Shown piece by piece: positions 43,610 to 54,471 of a stretch of 64,000 nucleotides of DNA. Every line of letters begins with the position of its first letter. Position 1 is the first letter of the stretch. The notes under the pieces are model-generated. The model ran no database searches. It saw nothing but the letters and a program-made list of their open reading frames with translations, and had not been told where the DNA came from. The stretch is taken from positions 41,635-105,634 of the forward strand of contig NZ_JBMGQR010000006.1 of the NCBI RefSeq assembly GCF_049059935.1. The letters run 5' to 3'. Origin of the DNA: JAURVT01 sp049059935 (GTDB taxonomy: Bacteria; Actinomycetota; Actinomycetes; Propionibacteriales; Nocardioidaceae). The position numbers and the translations under genes were made by a program.

Positions 43610-45301
43610 ATGAAGAGACACCTCCGCGACAACTACTACGTCGTCGGCGAGGGCGTCGTCGACGGCGACGCCGAGCAGCACTACCGCTGCCATCGGCCGT
43701 CGACCGAGGCCTCGCTGCGCAAGTTCCGCTTCTCGCGGCTCGGGCCGCAGGGCGAGGACGTCGACCGCGACCTCGCCGCGGCGCTCGCGACCCGCATGAC
43801 CGAGGGCGACAAGGCCGACCCCGACGAGGCGCGCGTCCCGTCGGGCTACACCTACCTCAGCCAGTTCGTCGACCACGACATGACGCTCGACAAGACCGCC
43901 GTGCACCTGGGCGACCAGGTGACCGTCGCCGAGCTCAAGCAGGGACGCTCGCCGTCGCTCGACCTCGACTCGCTCTACGGGCGCGGACCCCAGGGCGACG
44001 ACGCACGGTTCTACGCGCCCGACGGCGTCCACCTGCTCACCGGGACGACGGCGCCCGCGCCGTCCCTCGGCGTTGCGGCGACGGCGCTGGCGCACGAGGG
44101 CTTCGACCTGCCCCGCGTCGGGTTCGGCTCGACCAAGGCCGCGCGGCGCGCACCGCTGATCCCCGACGGGCGCAACGACGAGAACCTCGTCGTCGGCCAG
44201 ACGCACGCGGCGTTCATCCGCTTCCACAACCGCGTCGTCGACACGCTCGCCGCCGAGGGGACGCCGTCGCACCTGCTGCTCGGGGCGGCGCGCGACCTCG
44301 TCGTCCGGCACTACCAGTGGGTGCTGCGGCACGACATGCTGCCGCGTCTGGTCGACCCGGCGGTGGTCGACGACGTGTTCACGCACGGCCGCAGCGTGTT
44401 CGAGGTGCCGGCCCCGTACGAGCACTCGGCCCACGGGTCGGCACCGCTGCACGGGTACGCCGGCCCCGGCGACTCCCCCACCATGCCGATCGAGTTCTCC
44501 GTCGGCGCCTACCGGCTCGGGCACTCGATGGTCCGCGACGTCTACGAGTGGAACCGGGTCTTCAACACCGAGGGCGGGCTCGCGCCGGGCACGCTGGCGC
44601 TGCTGTTCCAGTTCTCGGGGACGAGCGGCGTGCTGTCACCGGGGGCGCTCGACCTCGGCGACCCCGACGCGGGCAGCTTCGAGGTGCTGCCCAGCAACTG
44701 GATCGCCGACTGGCGCCGGCTGTACGACTTCGCGCCGCTGGGCGTCCCGGGTCTCGTCGTCGAGCCCAAGCGCTTCAACGTCGCCAAGCGGATCGACACG
44801 CTGCTCGTCGACCCCCTGAAGAACCTGCCGCTCGGCTCGTTCGGCGGACGGGGCGCCGTGCCCCCGGCGGCGGGCCTCGAGCTCAACCTCGCGTTCCGCA
44901 ACCTGGTGCGCGGCGGCATGGTCCGCCTGGCCAGCGGCCAGCAGATGGCCGCGCAGCTGGGCGTCACGCCGCTGACCGACGAGCAGCTGCTCGCCGGCGA
45001 CGGCACGGGCGTCGTCGTCGACGCGTCCGACGCGGTCGCGTCCAGCCTGCTCGCGGCGGCTCCGCTGTGGTTCTACTGCCTGCGCGAGGCCGAGGTGAAC
45101 GGCGGCCGTCTGGCGGGCGTCGGGGCGCGCATCACCGCCGAGGTGTTCCACCGGGCCATGGAGGGCAGCGCGACGTCCATCGTCCGCGACCCGTCCTGGC
45201 GCCCCCGGTTCGCCCGGGCGGACGGCACCTTCGAGATGGCCGACCTGCTGATGTTCGCCTTCGAGGGCAGGCCCGACCTGCTCAACCCGCTCGGCGACTG
45301 A
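43610..45301 (+). CDS. Animal-type (peroxidase-cyclooxygenase superfamily) heme peroxidase
   Basis: A 563-residue predicted heme peroxidase. Distal heme region QFVDHDMTLD (85-94) matches the QxxDHD pattern of the superfamily. DGRNDENLVVGQTHAAFIRFHNRVVD contains the RNDEN motif and the proximal His in FHNRVVD. There is no signal peptide, so it is probably cytoplasmic, unlike animal relatives. Substrate unknown (halide, phenol or lipid oxidation possible). It follows glgX by 106 bp on the same strand and ends in strong hairpins. Confidence 0.87.
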   Translation: MKRHLRDNYYVVGEGVVDGDAEQHYRCHRPSTEASLRKFRFSRLGPQGEDVDRDLAAALATRMTEGDKADPDEARVPSGYTYLSQFVDHDMTLDKTAVHLGDQVTVAELKQGRSPSLDLDSLYGRGPQGDDARFYAPDGVHLLTGTTAPAPSLGVAATALAHEGFDLPRVGFGSTKAARRAPLIPDGRNDENLVVGQTHAAFIRFHNRVVDTLAAEGTPSHLLLGAARDLVVRHYQWVLRHDMLPRLVDPAVVDDVFTHGRSVFEVPAPYEHSAHGSAPLHGYAGPGDSPTMPIEFSVGAYRLGHSMVRDVYEWNRVFNTEGGLAPGTLALLFQFSGTSGVLSPGALDLGDPDAGSFEVLPSNWIADWRRLYDFAPLGVPGLVVEPKRFNVAKRIDTLLVDPLKNLPLGSFGGRGAVPPAAGLELNLAFRNLVRGGMVRLASGQQMAAQLGVTPLTDEQLLAGDGTGVVVDASDAVASSLLAAAPLWFYCLREAEVNGGRLAGVGARITAEVFHRAMEGSATSIVRDPSWRPRFARADGTFEMADLLMFAFEGRPDLLNPLGD

Positions 45302-45370
45302 GCAGACCCGGGAGGTCGGTGCACCGGTGCGGTCCCACCCGTCACCGGCGCACCACTCCCCACGGAAGTC

Positions 45371-45434
45371 CGACGGGACCCCGGCAAGTTCTCCGGGGTC
45401 CCGTCGGTTTCCCAGGTGAACCTGGGAAACCGAC
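45371..45434. terminator. Two overlapping hairpins between convergent genes
   Basis: First: perfect 14-nt arms 45371-45384 and 45393-45406. Second: perfect 15-nt arms 45403-45417 and 45420-45434. They share bases 45403-45406, so full pairing of one limits the other. The first ends into GGTTT on the plus strand. Bidirectional terminator for the peroxidase gene and the three-gene operon. Confidence 0.8.
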
Positions 45435-45450
45435 ACCCGGCAGCGGTTCG

Positions 45451-46014
45451 TCAGCCGACGACGCGGACGGACGCGGCGGCGCGGCGCAGGACGCGGTCGT
45501 AGACGCCGAAGCTCGCGGTGTCGTGGGTGCTGAGGCACAGCACGACGGCGGTGGCGTGGCCGGCGGCGGGGACGACGGCGGTGACGTGACGCGCCCCGGA
45601 GCCCGGGTCGGTGCCGTAGGCGAGGGCGGCGAGGGCGTGACCCACCCGCTCGGTGCGCACGTCGTCGTAGCGGCCGTCGGCCCGCAGGCTCTCGGCCGCG
45701 CCGAGCGCGAACACGAGGGGGTCGTCGGCGTCGGCGTCGTGCACGGCGACGGTGACCGTGGCCGCCGACGGACGGCCCGCGAGACGGACGGCGCAGAACG
45801 CGGTGCCGGCGACGTCCGCGTCGGCGGCGCTGCGCGACAGCGCCTCCAGGTACCAGCCGAGGCCCTCGCGCTGGACGGGGTCGACGACGGCGAGCCGGTC
45901 GAGCAGGTCGTCCTGGTCGTGGACGCGGTCCTCGACGGCGGACGCCACCGGGACCTCGTGGAAGTCGGGGGGCAGGTCGACGTCGATGAGCGGACGGGCG
46001 TGGGCGACGGGCAT
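45451..46014 (-). CDS. Unknown protein, third gene of a WXG-like operon
   Basis: A 187-residue protein I do not recognise. It looks like a mixed alpha/beta soluble fold: alternating strands (AGTAFCAVRLAG, SAATVTVAVHDAD, ARHVTAVVPAAGHATAVVLCL) with a central helix. There is no signal peptide or membrane helix. The ATG at 46014 overlaps the previous stop by one base (TGATG), so it is made together with the two helical proteins upstream. A chaperone, immunity-like or secretion-accessory role is possible but not shown. Confidence 0.75.
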   Translation of the reverse strand: MPVAHARPLIDVDLPPDFHEVPVASAVEDRVHDQDDLLDRLAVVDPVQREGLGWYLEALSRSAADADVAGTAFCAVRLAGRPSAATVTVAVHDADADDPLVFALGAAESLRADGRYDDVRTERVGHALAALAYGTDPGSGARHVTAVVPAAGHATAVVLCLSTHDTASFGVYDRVLRRAAASVRVVG

Positions 46015-46844
46015 CAGGTCGTCTCCTCGTCGTGGTCGCCGGCGGCGGCAGCGCCGCGCACGCGGTCGGCGAGGGACGGGCCGGGGCGGGTCGCCGGCGC
46101 GAAGGACGCGTCCTGGAGGTCGGGGGCGTCGGCGTGGGCCGGGTGGTCGAGCGCGTCGAGGAGCCGGTGCGCGCCGGGTGCGGCCGCGGCGCTCTCACGC
46201 ACGCGCGGGTCGGCCTCGCCGTCGCCCACCCCGATCAGGTGGGGCACCGCGCCGGCGAGCGAGGCGACGTCGGCGACGGCGCCGCCCGCCCCGCGGGTGC
46301 GCTCGCCGCTCGCGTCGACCCAGACGTCGACCGCCCCGTCGAGGGCGTCGAACGCCGCCTTCAGGTCGCCCGCGACGTCGGGCTCGTCGCCGATCGCGTC
46401 GAGCGTGTCGGTGAGCTCGTCGGCGGCACGGGCGAGGGCCGCGGCGGCGACGCCGTGCTCCTCCTCGAGCTCGTCGACCTGGCGGTCGAGGGCGGACCGG
46501 CGGCCGGACGCGTCGTCCTCGCCGGCCAGCTGGCTCACCTGCTCGGCCAGCTCGGCGGCGCGGTCGTGGCGTCGGGCGAGCCCGTGGCGCCACTCCTGCC
46601 AGGCGGCCGTGAGGTCGGCGACGGCGCCCTCGACGGCGTCGAGGCGGGCGCGCAGGTCGGAGACGGCGTCGACCACCGACGCGCCGCGGGGGCCGCGCCA
46701 GACCGAGTCGACGACGGTGGCGTCCAGCCGTCCGCGTCCCTCGGCGAGCAGCAGCACGGCCTCGCGCAGGACGACGGTCACGTGGTCGACGGCGACGAGG
46801 TCGCCGACGACCGGGTCGCGTCCGAGGAAGCGCTCGGGGTTCAC
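46014..46844 (-). CDS. Long helical protein with WXG-like N-terminal domain
   Basis: A 276-residue, nearly all-helical acidic protein. The first about 110 residues form two long helices with a Trp-Arg-Gly turn at 49-51 (VVDSVWRGPRGAS), the position and spacing seen in WXG100-type type VII secretion substrates. A coiled-coil-like stretch follows (DRQVDELEEEHGVAAAALAR), then a low-complexity tail rich in Ala, Asp, Pro. There is no recognisable toxin domain. The GTG at 46844 overlaps the upstream stop (GTGA). A type VII substrate or scaffold is inferred; no secretion machinery is encoded in the window. Confidence 0.72.
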   Translation of the reverse strand: MNPERFLGRDPVVGDLVAVDHVTVVLREAVLLLAEGRGRLDATVVDSVWRGPRGASVVDAVSDLRARLDAVEGAVADLTAAWQEWRHGLARRHDRAAELAEQVSQLAGEDDASGRRSALDRQVDELEEEHGVAAAALARAADELTDTLDAIGDEPDVAGDLKAAFDALDGAVDVWVDASGERTRGAGGAVADVASLAGAVPHLIGVGDGEADPRVRESAAAAPGAHRLLDALDHPAHADAPDLQDASFAPATRPGPSLADRVRGAAAAGDHDEETT

Positions 46845-47143
46845 GGGCGGCCGTCCGCGTCGGCCGCGGCGCGACGGGCCTCGGCGCGGGCGTCGTCGGC
46901 ACCGGTCGCCAGCACCTGCCGCAGCACCGTGCCGGCGTCGTCGGACTGCTCGGCCAGCCGGGCGAGCCGGGCGTCGAGCCGGGCCAGGGCGGTGGCGACG
47001 GCGGCCGCGTGCGGGGCCGGAGCGGTGTCGCCGGCGACGACGTCGGCGAGCATCCGTCGCACCGGCGGGGTGGCGTGCGAGAAGGACTCCATCGCCTGCG
47101 CGAGTCGTGTCACCTCGGCCTCGACGCTGCTCAGGGCTCCCAC
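46841..47143 (-). CDS. Small helical protein, first gene of the WXG-like operon
   Basis: A 100-residue alpha-helical protein. Two helices (SVEAEVTRLAQAMESF and AAAVATALARLDARLARLAEQ) flank a Pro-rich turn (GDTAPAPHA). Size and helical-hairpin shape resemble WXG100/EsxA-like proteins, but no W-x-G is present. The GTG at 47143 has an excellent GGAGGAGG ribosome binding site. It may be the partner of the longer protein next to it. Confidence 0.72.
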   Translation of the reverse strand: MGALSSVEAEVTRLAQAMESFSHATPPVRRMLADVVAGDTAPAPHAAAVATALARLDARLARLAEQSDDAGTVLRQVLATGADDARAEARRAAADADGRP

Positions 47144-47433
47144 GCCGCACCTCCTCCACCGGATCGGGACCCCAGTGTGTCCCACCAGGGGGTCACACCC
47201 CAGCACGGGCGCGGCGACGTGGCGCGCGACACGACGAGACACCGTCCGACCCAACCCTCGGGGAGGTCTCCCGACTCGACGGTGGCGGGCAGGCCTCCGC
47301 AATCCCGTGGGGCTGCGTTCTCGGACGCTCGACGCCCTGGGGGGCGCCTTCGGTCCTCGGCCTTGCCCGACGGGCGCGGACGACCTGCCCGCTGACCACC
47401 GCCGAACCGGGAGACATCCCCTAGGTTGGACGC
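47144..47433 (+). promoter_or_regulatory. Divergent region upstream of glgE with a leaderless-type promoter
   Basis: 290 bases between the WXG-like operon and glgE. TAGGTT (47422-47427) ends 6 nt before the glgE ATG, with no ribosome binding site, so glgE is probably leaderless. The -35 is not clear. Short inverted repeats occur but nothing gene-like. Confidence 0.5.
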
Positions 47434-49398
47434 ATGTTGCCCCGCATCCCCGTCATCGACGTCGAGCCGGTCGTGGAGGGCGGCGCCTACCCGGCCAAGG
47501 CCGCCGTCGGCGAGCCGTTCGCCGTCAGCGCCCGCGTGTTCCGCGAGGGGCACGACCTCCTCGGCGCCGGCGTGGTGTTCACCGACCCGTCGGGCACCGA
47601 CCTGCCCCTGGTGCCGATGGTGTTCGTCGACAACGACCTCTGGGCCGCGCACGCGTCGTTCGACGAGGTGGGGCCCTGGACGTTCCGCGTCGAGTCATGG
47701 AGCGCGCCGTACGACACCTGGGAGCACGACGCGACGGTCAAGATCGAGGCCGGCGTCGACGTCGAGGTGATGCTCGCCGAGGGCGCGCAGCTGCTCGGCC
47801 GCGCGGTCACCGGCCTGCCGAGGGCCGCCCGCGAGGAGGCCACCATCCTGCGCGAGGCCGCCGCCCGTCTCGGCGACGCGAGCCTCGACGTCGGCACCCG
47901 CCTGTCGTCGGGCCTCACCCCGGCGGTGCGCGACGTCATGGCCCGCTACCCCGTCCGCGACCTCCTCGGCAGCACGCAGGCCTACCCGTTCTTCGTCGAC
48001 CGCGAGCTGGCGCTGTCCACCGCCTGGTACGAGTTCTTCCCCCGCTCCGAGGGCGCGTACGTCGACGCCGACGGCACCGTCGTCCCGGGCACGCTGCGCA
48101 CGGCGATGGACCGCCTGCCCGCCGTCGCCGCGATGGGCTTCGACGTCATCTACATGCCGCCGATCCACCCGATCGGCAGGGTCAACCGCAAGGGCCCCAA
48201 CAACACGCTGGTCGCCGGGCCCACCGACCCCGGCTCCCCGTGGGGCATCGGCTCGGCCGAGGGCGGCCACGACGCCGTCCACCCCGACCTCGGCACCATC
48301 GACGACGTCGACGCCTTCGTCGCCCGTGCCAACGAGCTCGGGCTCGAGGTGGCCCTCGACTTCGCGCTGCAGTGCGCGCCCGACCACCCCTGGGTCGCCG
48401 CGCACCCCGAGTGGTTCACCACCCGCGTCGACGGCACCATCGCCTTCGCCGAGAACCCGCCGAAGAAGTACCAGGACATCTACCCCCTGAACTTCGACAA
48501 CGACCCCGAGGGCATCTACACCGAGATCCTCCGGGTGCTGCGGCACTGGATGTCGCACGGCGTGCGGGTGTTCCGCGTCGACAACCCGCACACCAAGCCC
48601 GTCGGCTTCTGGGACCGGCTGCTCAGCGAGGTCCGCCGCACCGACCCCGACGTGATCTTCCTGGCCGAGGCGTTCACCAAGCCCACGATGATGCGGGCGC
48701 TCGGCACCGTCGGCTACCACCAGAGCTACACGTACTTCACCTGGCGCAACACCGCCGCCGAGCTGGCCGAGTACCTGGTGGAGGTCTCGCACGAGAAGTC
48801 GCACGTCATGCGTCCGAGCTTCTGGGTCAACACCCCCGACATCCTGCCCACGATCCTGCAGCACGGTGGCCCCGACGCGTTCCGCACCCGCGCGGTGCTG
48901 GCCGCCACCGGGTCGCCGTCGTGGGGCGTGTACGCGGGCTTCGAGCTGATGGAGCACACCGCGCTGCGCCCCGGCGGCGAGGAGTACCTCGACTCCGAGA
49001 AGTTCCAGGTGCGCGTGCGCGACTGGGCCGCCGCCGACGCCGAGGGCACCACCCTGGCCCCGTACCTGACGCGGCTCAACGAGATCCGCCGTGCGCACCC
49101 GGCGCTGCGCCAGCTGTCCAACGTCACGATCCACCAGAGCAGCGACGAGCGGATCCTGGCGTTCTCCAAGAAGGCCGGCGACGACGTGGTGCTCGTCGTG
49201 GTCAACACCGCGCCCTGGGCGACGGTCGAGACCACCCTCAAGCTCGACCAGCCCGAGCTCGGGCTGGAGTGGGGCGCCCACGTCGAGGTCGAGGACGAGC
49301 TCACCGGCGAGCGCTACACCTGGGGCGAGTACCCCTACGTCAAGCTCGGCCCCACCACCGCCGGCGAGCGTCCCGTCCACGTCCTCGCCCTGCGCTGA
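47434..49398 (+). CDS. glgE: Alpha-1,4-glucan:maltose-1-phosphate maltosyltransferase GlgE
   Basis: A 654-residue GH13_3 enzyme that extends alpha-glucan with maltose from maltose-1-phosphate. The N-terminal beta domains (about 1-190) precede the barrel. Nucleophile Asp383 lies in FRVDNPHTKP and the acid Glu412 in LAEAFTKP, both diagnostic for GlgE. The phosphate-site region near NGRKGPNN-like VNRKGPNNT is present. The genes for TreS, maltokinase and branching enzyme follow in order, so the complete trehalose-to-glucan route is encoded here. Confidence 0.96.
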   Translation: MLPRIPVIDVEPVVEGGAYPAKAAVGEPFAVSARVFREGHDLLGAGVVFTDPSGTDLPLVPMVFVDNDLWAAHASFDEVGPWTFRVESWSAPYDTWEHDATVKIEAGVDVEVMLAEGAQLLGRAVTGLPRAAREEATILREAAARLGDASLDVGTRLSSGLTPAVRDVMARYPVRDLLGSTQAYPFFVDRELALSTAWYEFFPRSEGAYVDADGTVVPGTLRTAMDRLPAVAAMGFDVIYMPPIHPIGRVNRKGPNNTLVAGPTDPGSPWGIGSAEGGHDAVHPDLGTIDDVDAFVARANELGLEVALDFALQCAPDHPWVAAHPEWFTTRVDGTIAFAENPPKKYQDIYPLNFDNDPEGIYTEILRVLRHWMSHGVRVFRVDNPHTKPVGFWDRLLSEVRRTDPDVIFLAEAFTKPTMMRALGTVGYHQSYTYFTWRNTAAELAEYLVEVSHEKSHVMRPSFWVNTPDILPTILQHGGPDAFRTRAVLAATGSPSWGVYAGFELMEHTALRPGGEEYLDSEKFQVRVRDWAAADAEGTTLAPYLTRLNEIRRAHPALRQLSNVTIHQSSDERILAFSKKAGDDVVLVVVNTAPWATVETTLKLDQPELGLEWGAHVEVEDELTGERYTWGEYPYVKLGPTTAGERPVHVLALR

Positions 49399-49453
49399 CG
49401 CGGCCCGGACCTCCCGGGTCGCGCACGGGGCGCGTTCTCGACAGGATGGGGGA

Positions 49454-51207
<1,754 letters not shown>

Positions 51208-51211
<4 letters not shown>

Positions 51212-52575
51212 CCGCCCCCGCCGACCTGTCGATCCTCACCGACTACCTGCAGCACCAGCGCTGGTTCGGCGCCGACAGCGCGGCCACCGTCAGCGGCGTG
51301 CGCACGCTGCAGTGGCTCCAGGAGCCGACGGACGGGTTCGGCGTGCGCGTCGCGCTCGTCGACGTCACCACGCCCGACGGCCCGCAGCTGTACCAGCTGC
51401 CGCTGTCGTACCGCGCCGAGCGCAGCGACACGATCGCCCACGGCTTCGTGGGCGTCGCCACCGTCGACGCCGGCACGTTCCACCTGTACGACGCGGTGCA
51501 CGACCCCGACGCCCGCGCCGTGCTGCTCGCCGGGTTCACCGGGGGCCCGGTGCCGTCCGACCTCGTCTACACCGCGTCCGACGACCTCGAGCTGACGCCG
51601 GAGTCGACGTCGGTGCTGCTGTCGGTGGAGCAGTCGAACACCTCGCTGGTGGTCGACGAGGCCCTCGTGCTCAAGCTGTTCCGCCGGCTCAACCCCGGCC
51701 GCAACCCCGACATCGAGGTGCACGAGGCGCTCTCGCCCGAGGGCGGCGACAGCGTCGCGGCCATCCGCGGGTCGCTGCGCACCCGCCTGGGTGACGACGA
51801 CGCCGAGGAGTACGACCTCGCGATGCTGCAGCGCTTCCTGCGCACCGCCACCGGCGGGTGGGACTCTGCACGCGCCAGCCTGCGCGACCTCGTCGCCGAG
51901 CCCGACCTCGAACCCGAGGAGGCCGGCGGCGACTTCGGCGCCGACGCCGAGCGTCTCGGCCTGACCACCAGGCACGTCCACGAGATGCTCGCCGAGCACT
52001 TCGAGACCCGCGAGTGGGGGGCCGCCGAGCTCGGCGACCTCGCCGACCGGTTCGGGGCGCGGCTCGACGAGGCCGTCGCCGCCGCGCCGCAGCTCGAGCC
52101 GTTCGCCGACGCCGTGCGCGCCCGCTACGACGACGTCCGCGACCTCGACGCCACCGTGCAGGCCCAGCGCGTGCACGGCGACCTCCACCTCGGGCAGTCG
52201 CTGCGCACCACCGCCGGCTGGAAGATCATCGACTTCGAGGGCGAGCCGTCCCAGGCGATCGCCGACCGCGTCCGCCTCGACTCCCCCGCCCGCGACGTCG
52301 CCGGCATGCTCCGCTCGCTCGACTATGCCGCGCGCTCGGTGCTGGTCCAGGCCGGCATCGACGCCGAGAAGCTCCAGGAGCGCGCGAGCGCCTGGGTCAC
52401 GCGCAACCGCACCTGCTTCCTCGACGGCTACGGCTTCGGCGATGACGAGGCGCCGCGGCGCCTGCTCGCCGCCTACGAGCTCGACAAGGCGGTCTACGAG
52501 GTCGTCTACGAGGTGCGCTACCGGCCCACCTGGGTCGACATCCCGCTGCGCGCCGTCGCGGACCTCACCTCGTGA
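51208..52575 (+). CDS. mak: Maltokinase (Pep2)
   Basis: A 455-residue eukaryotic-kinase-like enzyme making maltose-1-phosphate from maltose and ATP, the substrate of GlgE. N-terminal WFGADSA region; nucleotide lobe VEQSNTSLVVDEALVLKLFRRL with the conserved lysine; catalytic loop HGDLHLGQSL and metal-binding IIDFEGEP. The start overlaps the treS stop. In some genomes treS and mak are fused; here they are separate but coupled. Confidence 0.94.
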
Positions 52576-52629
52576 GCGCGGCCCGTCCGGCCCGCCGCCA
52601 CCACCCCCGCAGCGTGAAAGGATCCCCAG

Positions 52630-54471
52630 ATGCGTGAACTCGATCGCCACCTGTTCGGAGAAGGTCGTCACGAGGAGCTCTGGAAGGTCCTCGGCGCCCA
52701 CCCGACCGCCACCGGCACCTCGTTCAGCGTCTGGGCCCCGCGCGCGCGGACCGTCCAGGTCGCCGGCGACTTCAACGGCTGGAACGGCGGCGAGCACACG
52801 ATGTCGCGCGACGACCTCGGCGTCTGGGAGCTCGAGGTCGAGGGCGTCGGCCCCGGCGCGCTGTACAAGTACAAGGTCGAGTCGCCCGACGGGCGCTGGA
52901 CCGACAAGGCCGACCCGATGGCCCAGTACGCCCAGCAGCCGCCGCAGACGGCGTCCGTGGTGTACCGCAGCGACTACACCTGGGACGACGCCGCGTGGAT
53001 GACGCAGCGCGCCGCCAGCCGTCCGCACGCCGAGCCGATGAGCATCTACGAGCTGCACCTCGGCTCGTGGCGCCTCGGACTGACGTACCGCGAGATCGCG
53101 GCCGAGCTGGCCGACTACGTGCGCGACGCCGGCTTCACCCACGTCGAGCTGATGCCCGTCATGGAGCACCCCTTCGGCGGGTCGTGGGGCTACCAGGTCT
53201 CGGGCTACTACGCGCCCACGTCGCGCTTCGGCGAGCCCGACGACTTCCGCTTCCTGGTCGACACGCTCCACCAGGCGGGCATCGGCGTCATCCTCGACTG
53301 GGTGCCCGCGCACTTCCCCAAGGACGAGTTCGCGCTGTCGTACTTCGACGGCACCGCCACCTACGAGCACCCCGACCCGTGGCGCGGCGAGCACCCCGAC
53401 TGGGGCACGCTGATCTTCGACTTCGGCCGCAACGAGGTCCGCAACTTCCTCATCGCCAACGCGCTGTACTGGATGGAGGAGTTCCACGTCGACGGCCTGC
53501 GGGTCGACGCCGTCGCGTCGATGATCTACCTCGACTACTCCCGCGAGCACGACCAGTGGCGCCCCAACATCCACGGCGGCCGCGAGAACCTCGAGGCCGT
53601 CGCGTTCATGCAGGAGCTCAACGCCACCGCCTACAAGCTGCACCCGGGCGTCGCGATGATCGCCGAGGAGTCGACGGCGTGGCCGGGCGTCACGCGCTCG
53701 ACCGACCACGGCGGCCTGGGCTACGGGTTCAAGTGGAACCTCGGCTGGATGCACGACTCGCTGGGCTACATGCGCGAGGAGCCGGTCAACCGGCGCTACC
53801 ACCACCACGAGCTGTCGTTCGCGATGATGTACGCCTACGCCGACAACTTCCTGCTGCCGCTGTCGCACGACGAGGTCGTGCACGGCAAGGGCTCGCTACT
53901 CACCAAGATGCCCGGCGACCGCTGGCAGCAGCTGGCCAACCTGCGCGCCTACTACGCGTTCCAGTGGTCCCACCCGGGCAAGCAGCTGCTCTTCATGGGC
54001 AGCGAGTTCGGCCAGGAGCGCGAGTGGAGCGAGGAGCGCAGCCTCGACTGGGGCCACCTCGACGACCCCGGTCACGCCGGGCTGCTCCGGTTCGTCCACG
54101 ACCTGAACGTCGCCTACCGCGAGCGTCCGGCGCTGTGGGGCGCCGACCACGACCCCACCGGCTTCACCTGGATCGACGCCGACGACCGCGACCACAACGT
54201 GTTCTCCTACCTGCGCTCGTCCGGTGACGACCAGCTGGTGTGCGTCGTCAACTTCGCCGGGGTGCCGCACGAGGACTTCCGCGTCGGCCTGCCGTCCGGT
54301 GGCACGTGGCGCCAGGTGCTCAGCTCGGACGACCTCGCCTACGGCGGGTCGGGCGTCGTCAACGACGAGACGCTGACCGCCGACGAGGGCTTCGCCTGGA
54401 ACGGCTGGCCGAGCTCGGTGGGCCTGCGCGTGCCGCCGCTCGGCGCGGTGTGGCTGGAACCCGTCCGGTGA
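52630..54471 (+). CDS. glgB: 1,4-alpha-glucan branching enzyme GlgB
   Basis: A 613-residue GH13_9 enzyme that adds alpha-1,6 branches. It starts directly with the CBM48 domain (FSVWAPRARTVQVAGDFNGW) and lacks the extra N-terminal N1 domain of the about 730-residue actinobacterial form. Nucleophile Asp293 in GLRVDAV and acid Glu346 in MIAEESTAWPGVT. AAAGGATCC-like ribosome binding site before the ATG. Fourth gene of the glgE-treS-mak-glgB series. The next gene overlaps its stop. Confidence 0.95.
   Translation: MRELDRHLFGEGRHEELWKVLGAHPTATGTSFSVWAPRARTVQVAGDFNGWNGGEHTMSRDDLGVWELEVEGVGPGALYKYKVESPDGRWTDKADPMAQYAQQPPQTASVVYRSDYTWDDAAWMTQRAASRPHAEPMSIYELHLGSWRLGLTYREIAAELADYVRDAGFTHVELMPVMEHPFGGSWGYQVSGYYAPTSRFGEPDDFRFLVDTLHQAGIGVILDWVPAHFPKDEFALSYFDGTATYEHPDPWRGEHPDWGTLIFDFGRNEVRNFLIANALYWMEEFHVDGLRVDAVASMIYLDYSREHDQWRPNIHGGRENLEAVAFMQELNATAYKLHPGVAMIAEESTAWPGVTRSTDHGGLGYGFKWNLGWMHDSLGYMREEPVNRRYHHHELSFAMMYAYADNFLLPLSHDEVVHGKGSLLTKMPGDRWQQLANLRAYYAFQWSHPGKQLLFMGSEFGQEREWSEERSLDWGHLDDPGHAGLLRFVHDLNVAYRERPALWGADHDPTGFTWIDADDRDHNVFSYLRSSGDDQLVCVVNFAGVPHEDFRVGLPSGGTWRQVLSSDDLAYGGSGVVNDETLTADEGFAWNGWPSSVGLRVPPLGAVWLEPVR

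Noticed and set aside
43582..47424. Plus-strand open frame of 1280 codons across the peroxidase gene and the WXG-like operon
   Set aside because: Low-complexity Arg/Pro/Ala translation that crosses several real genes and a strong terminator; no start signal.
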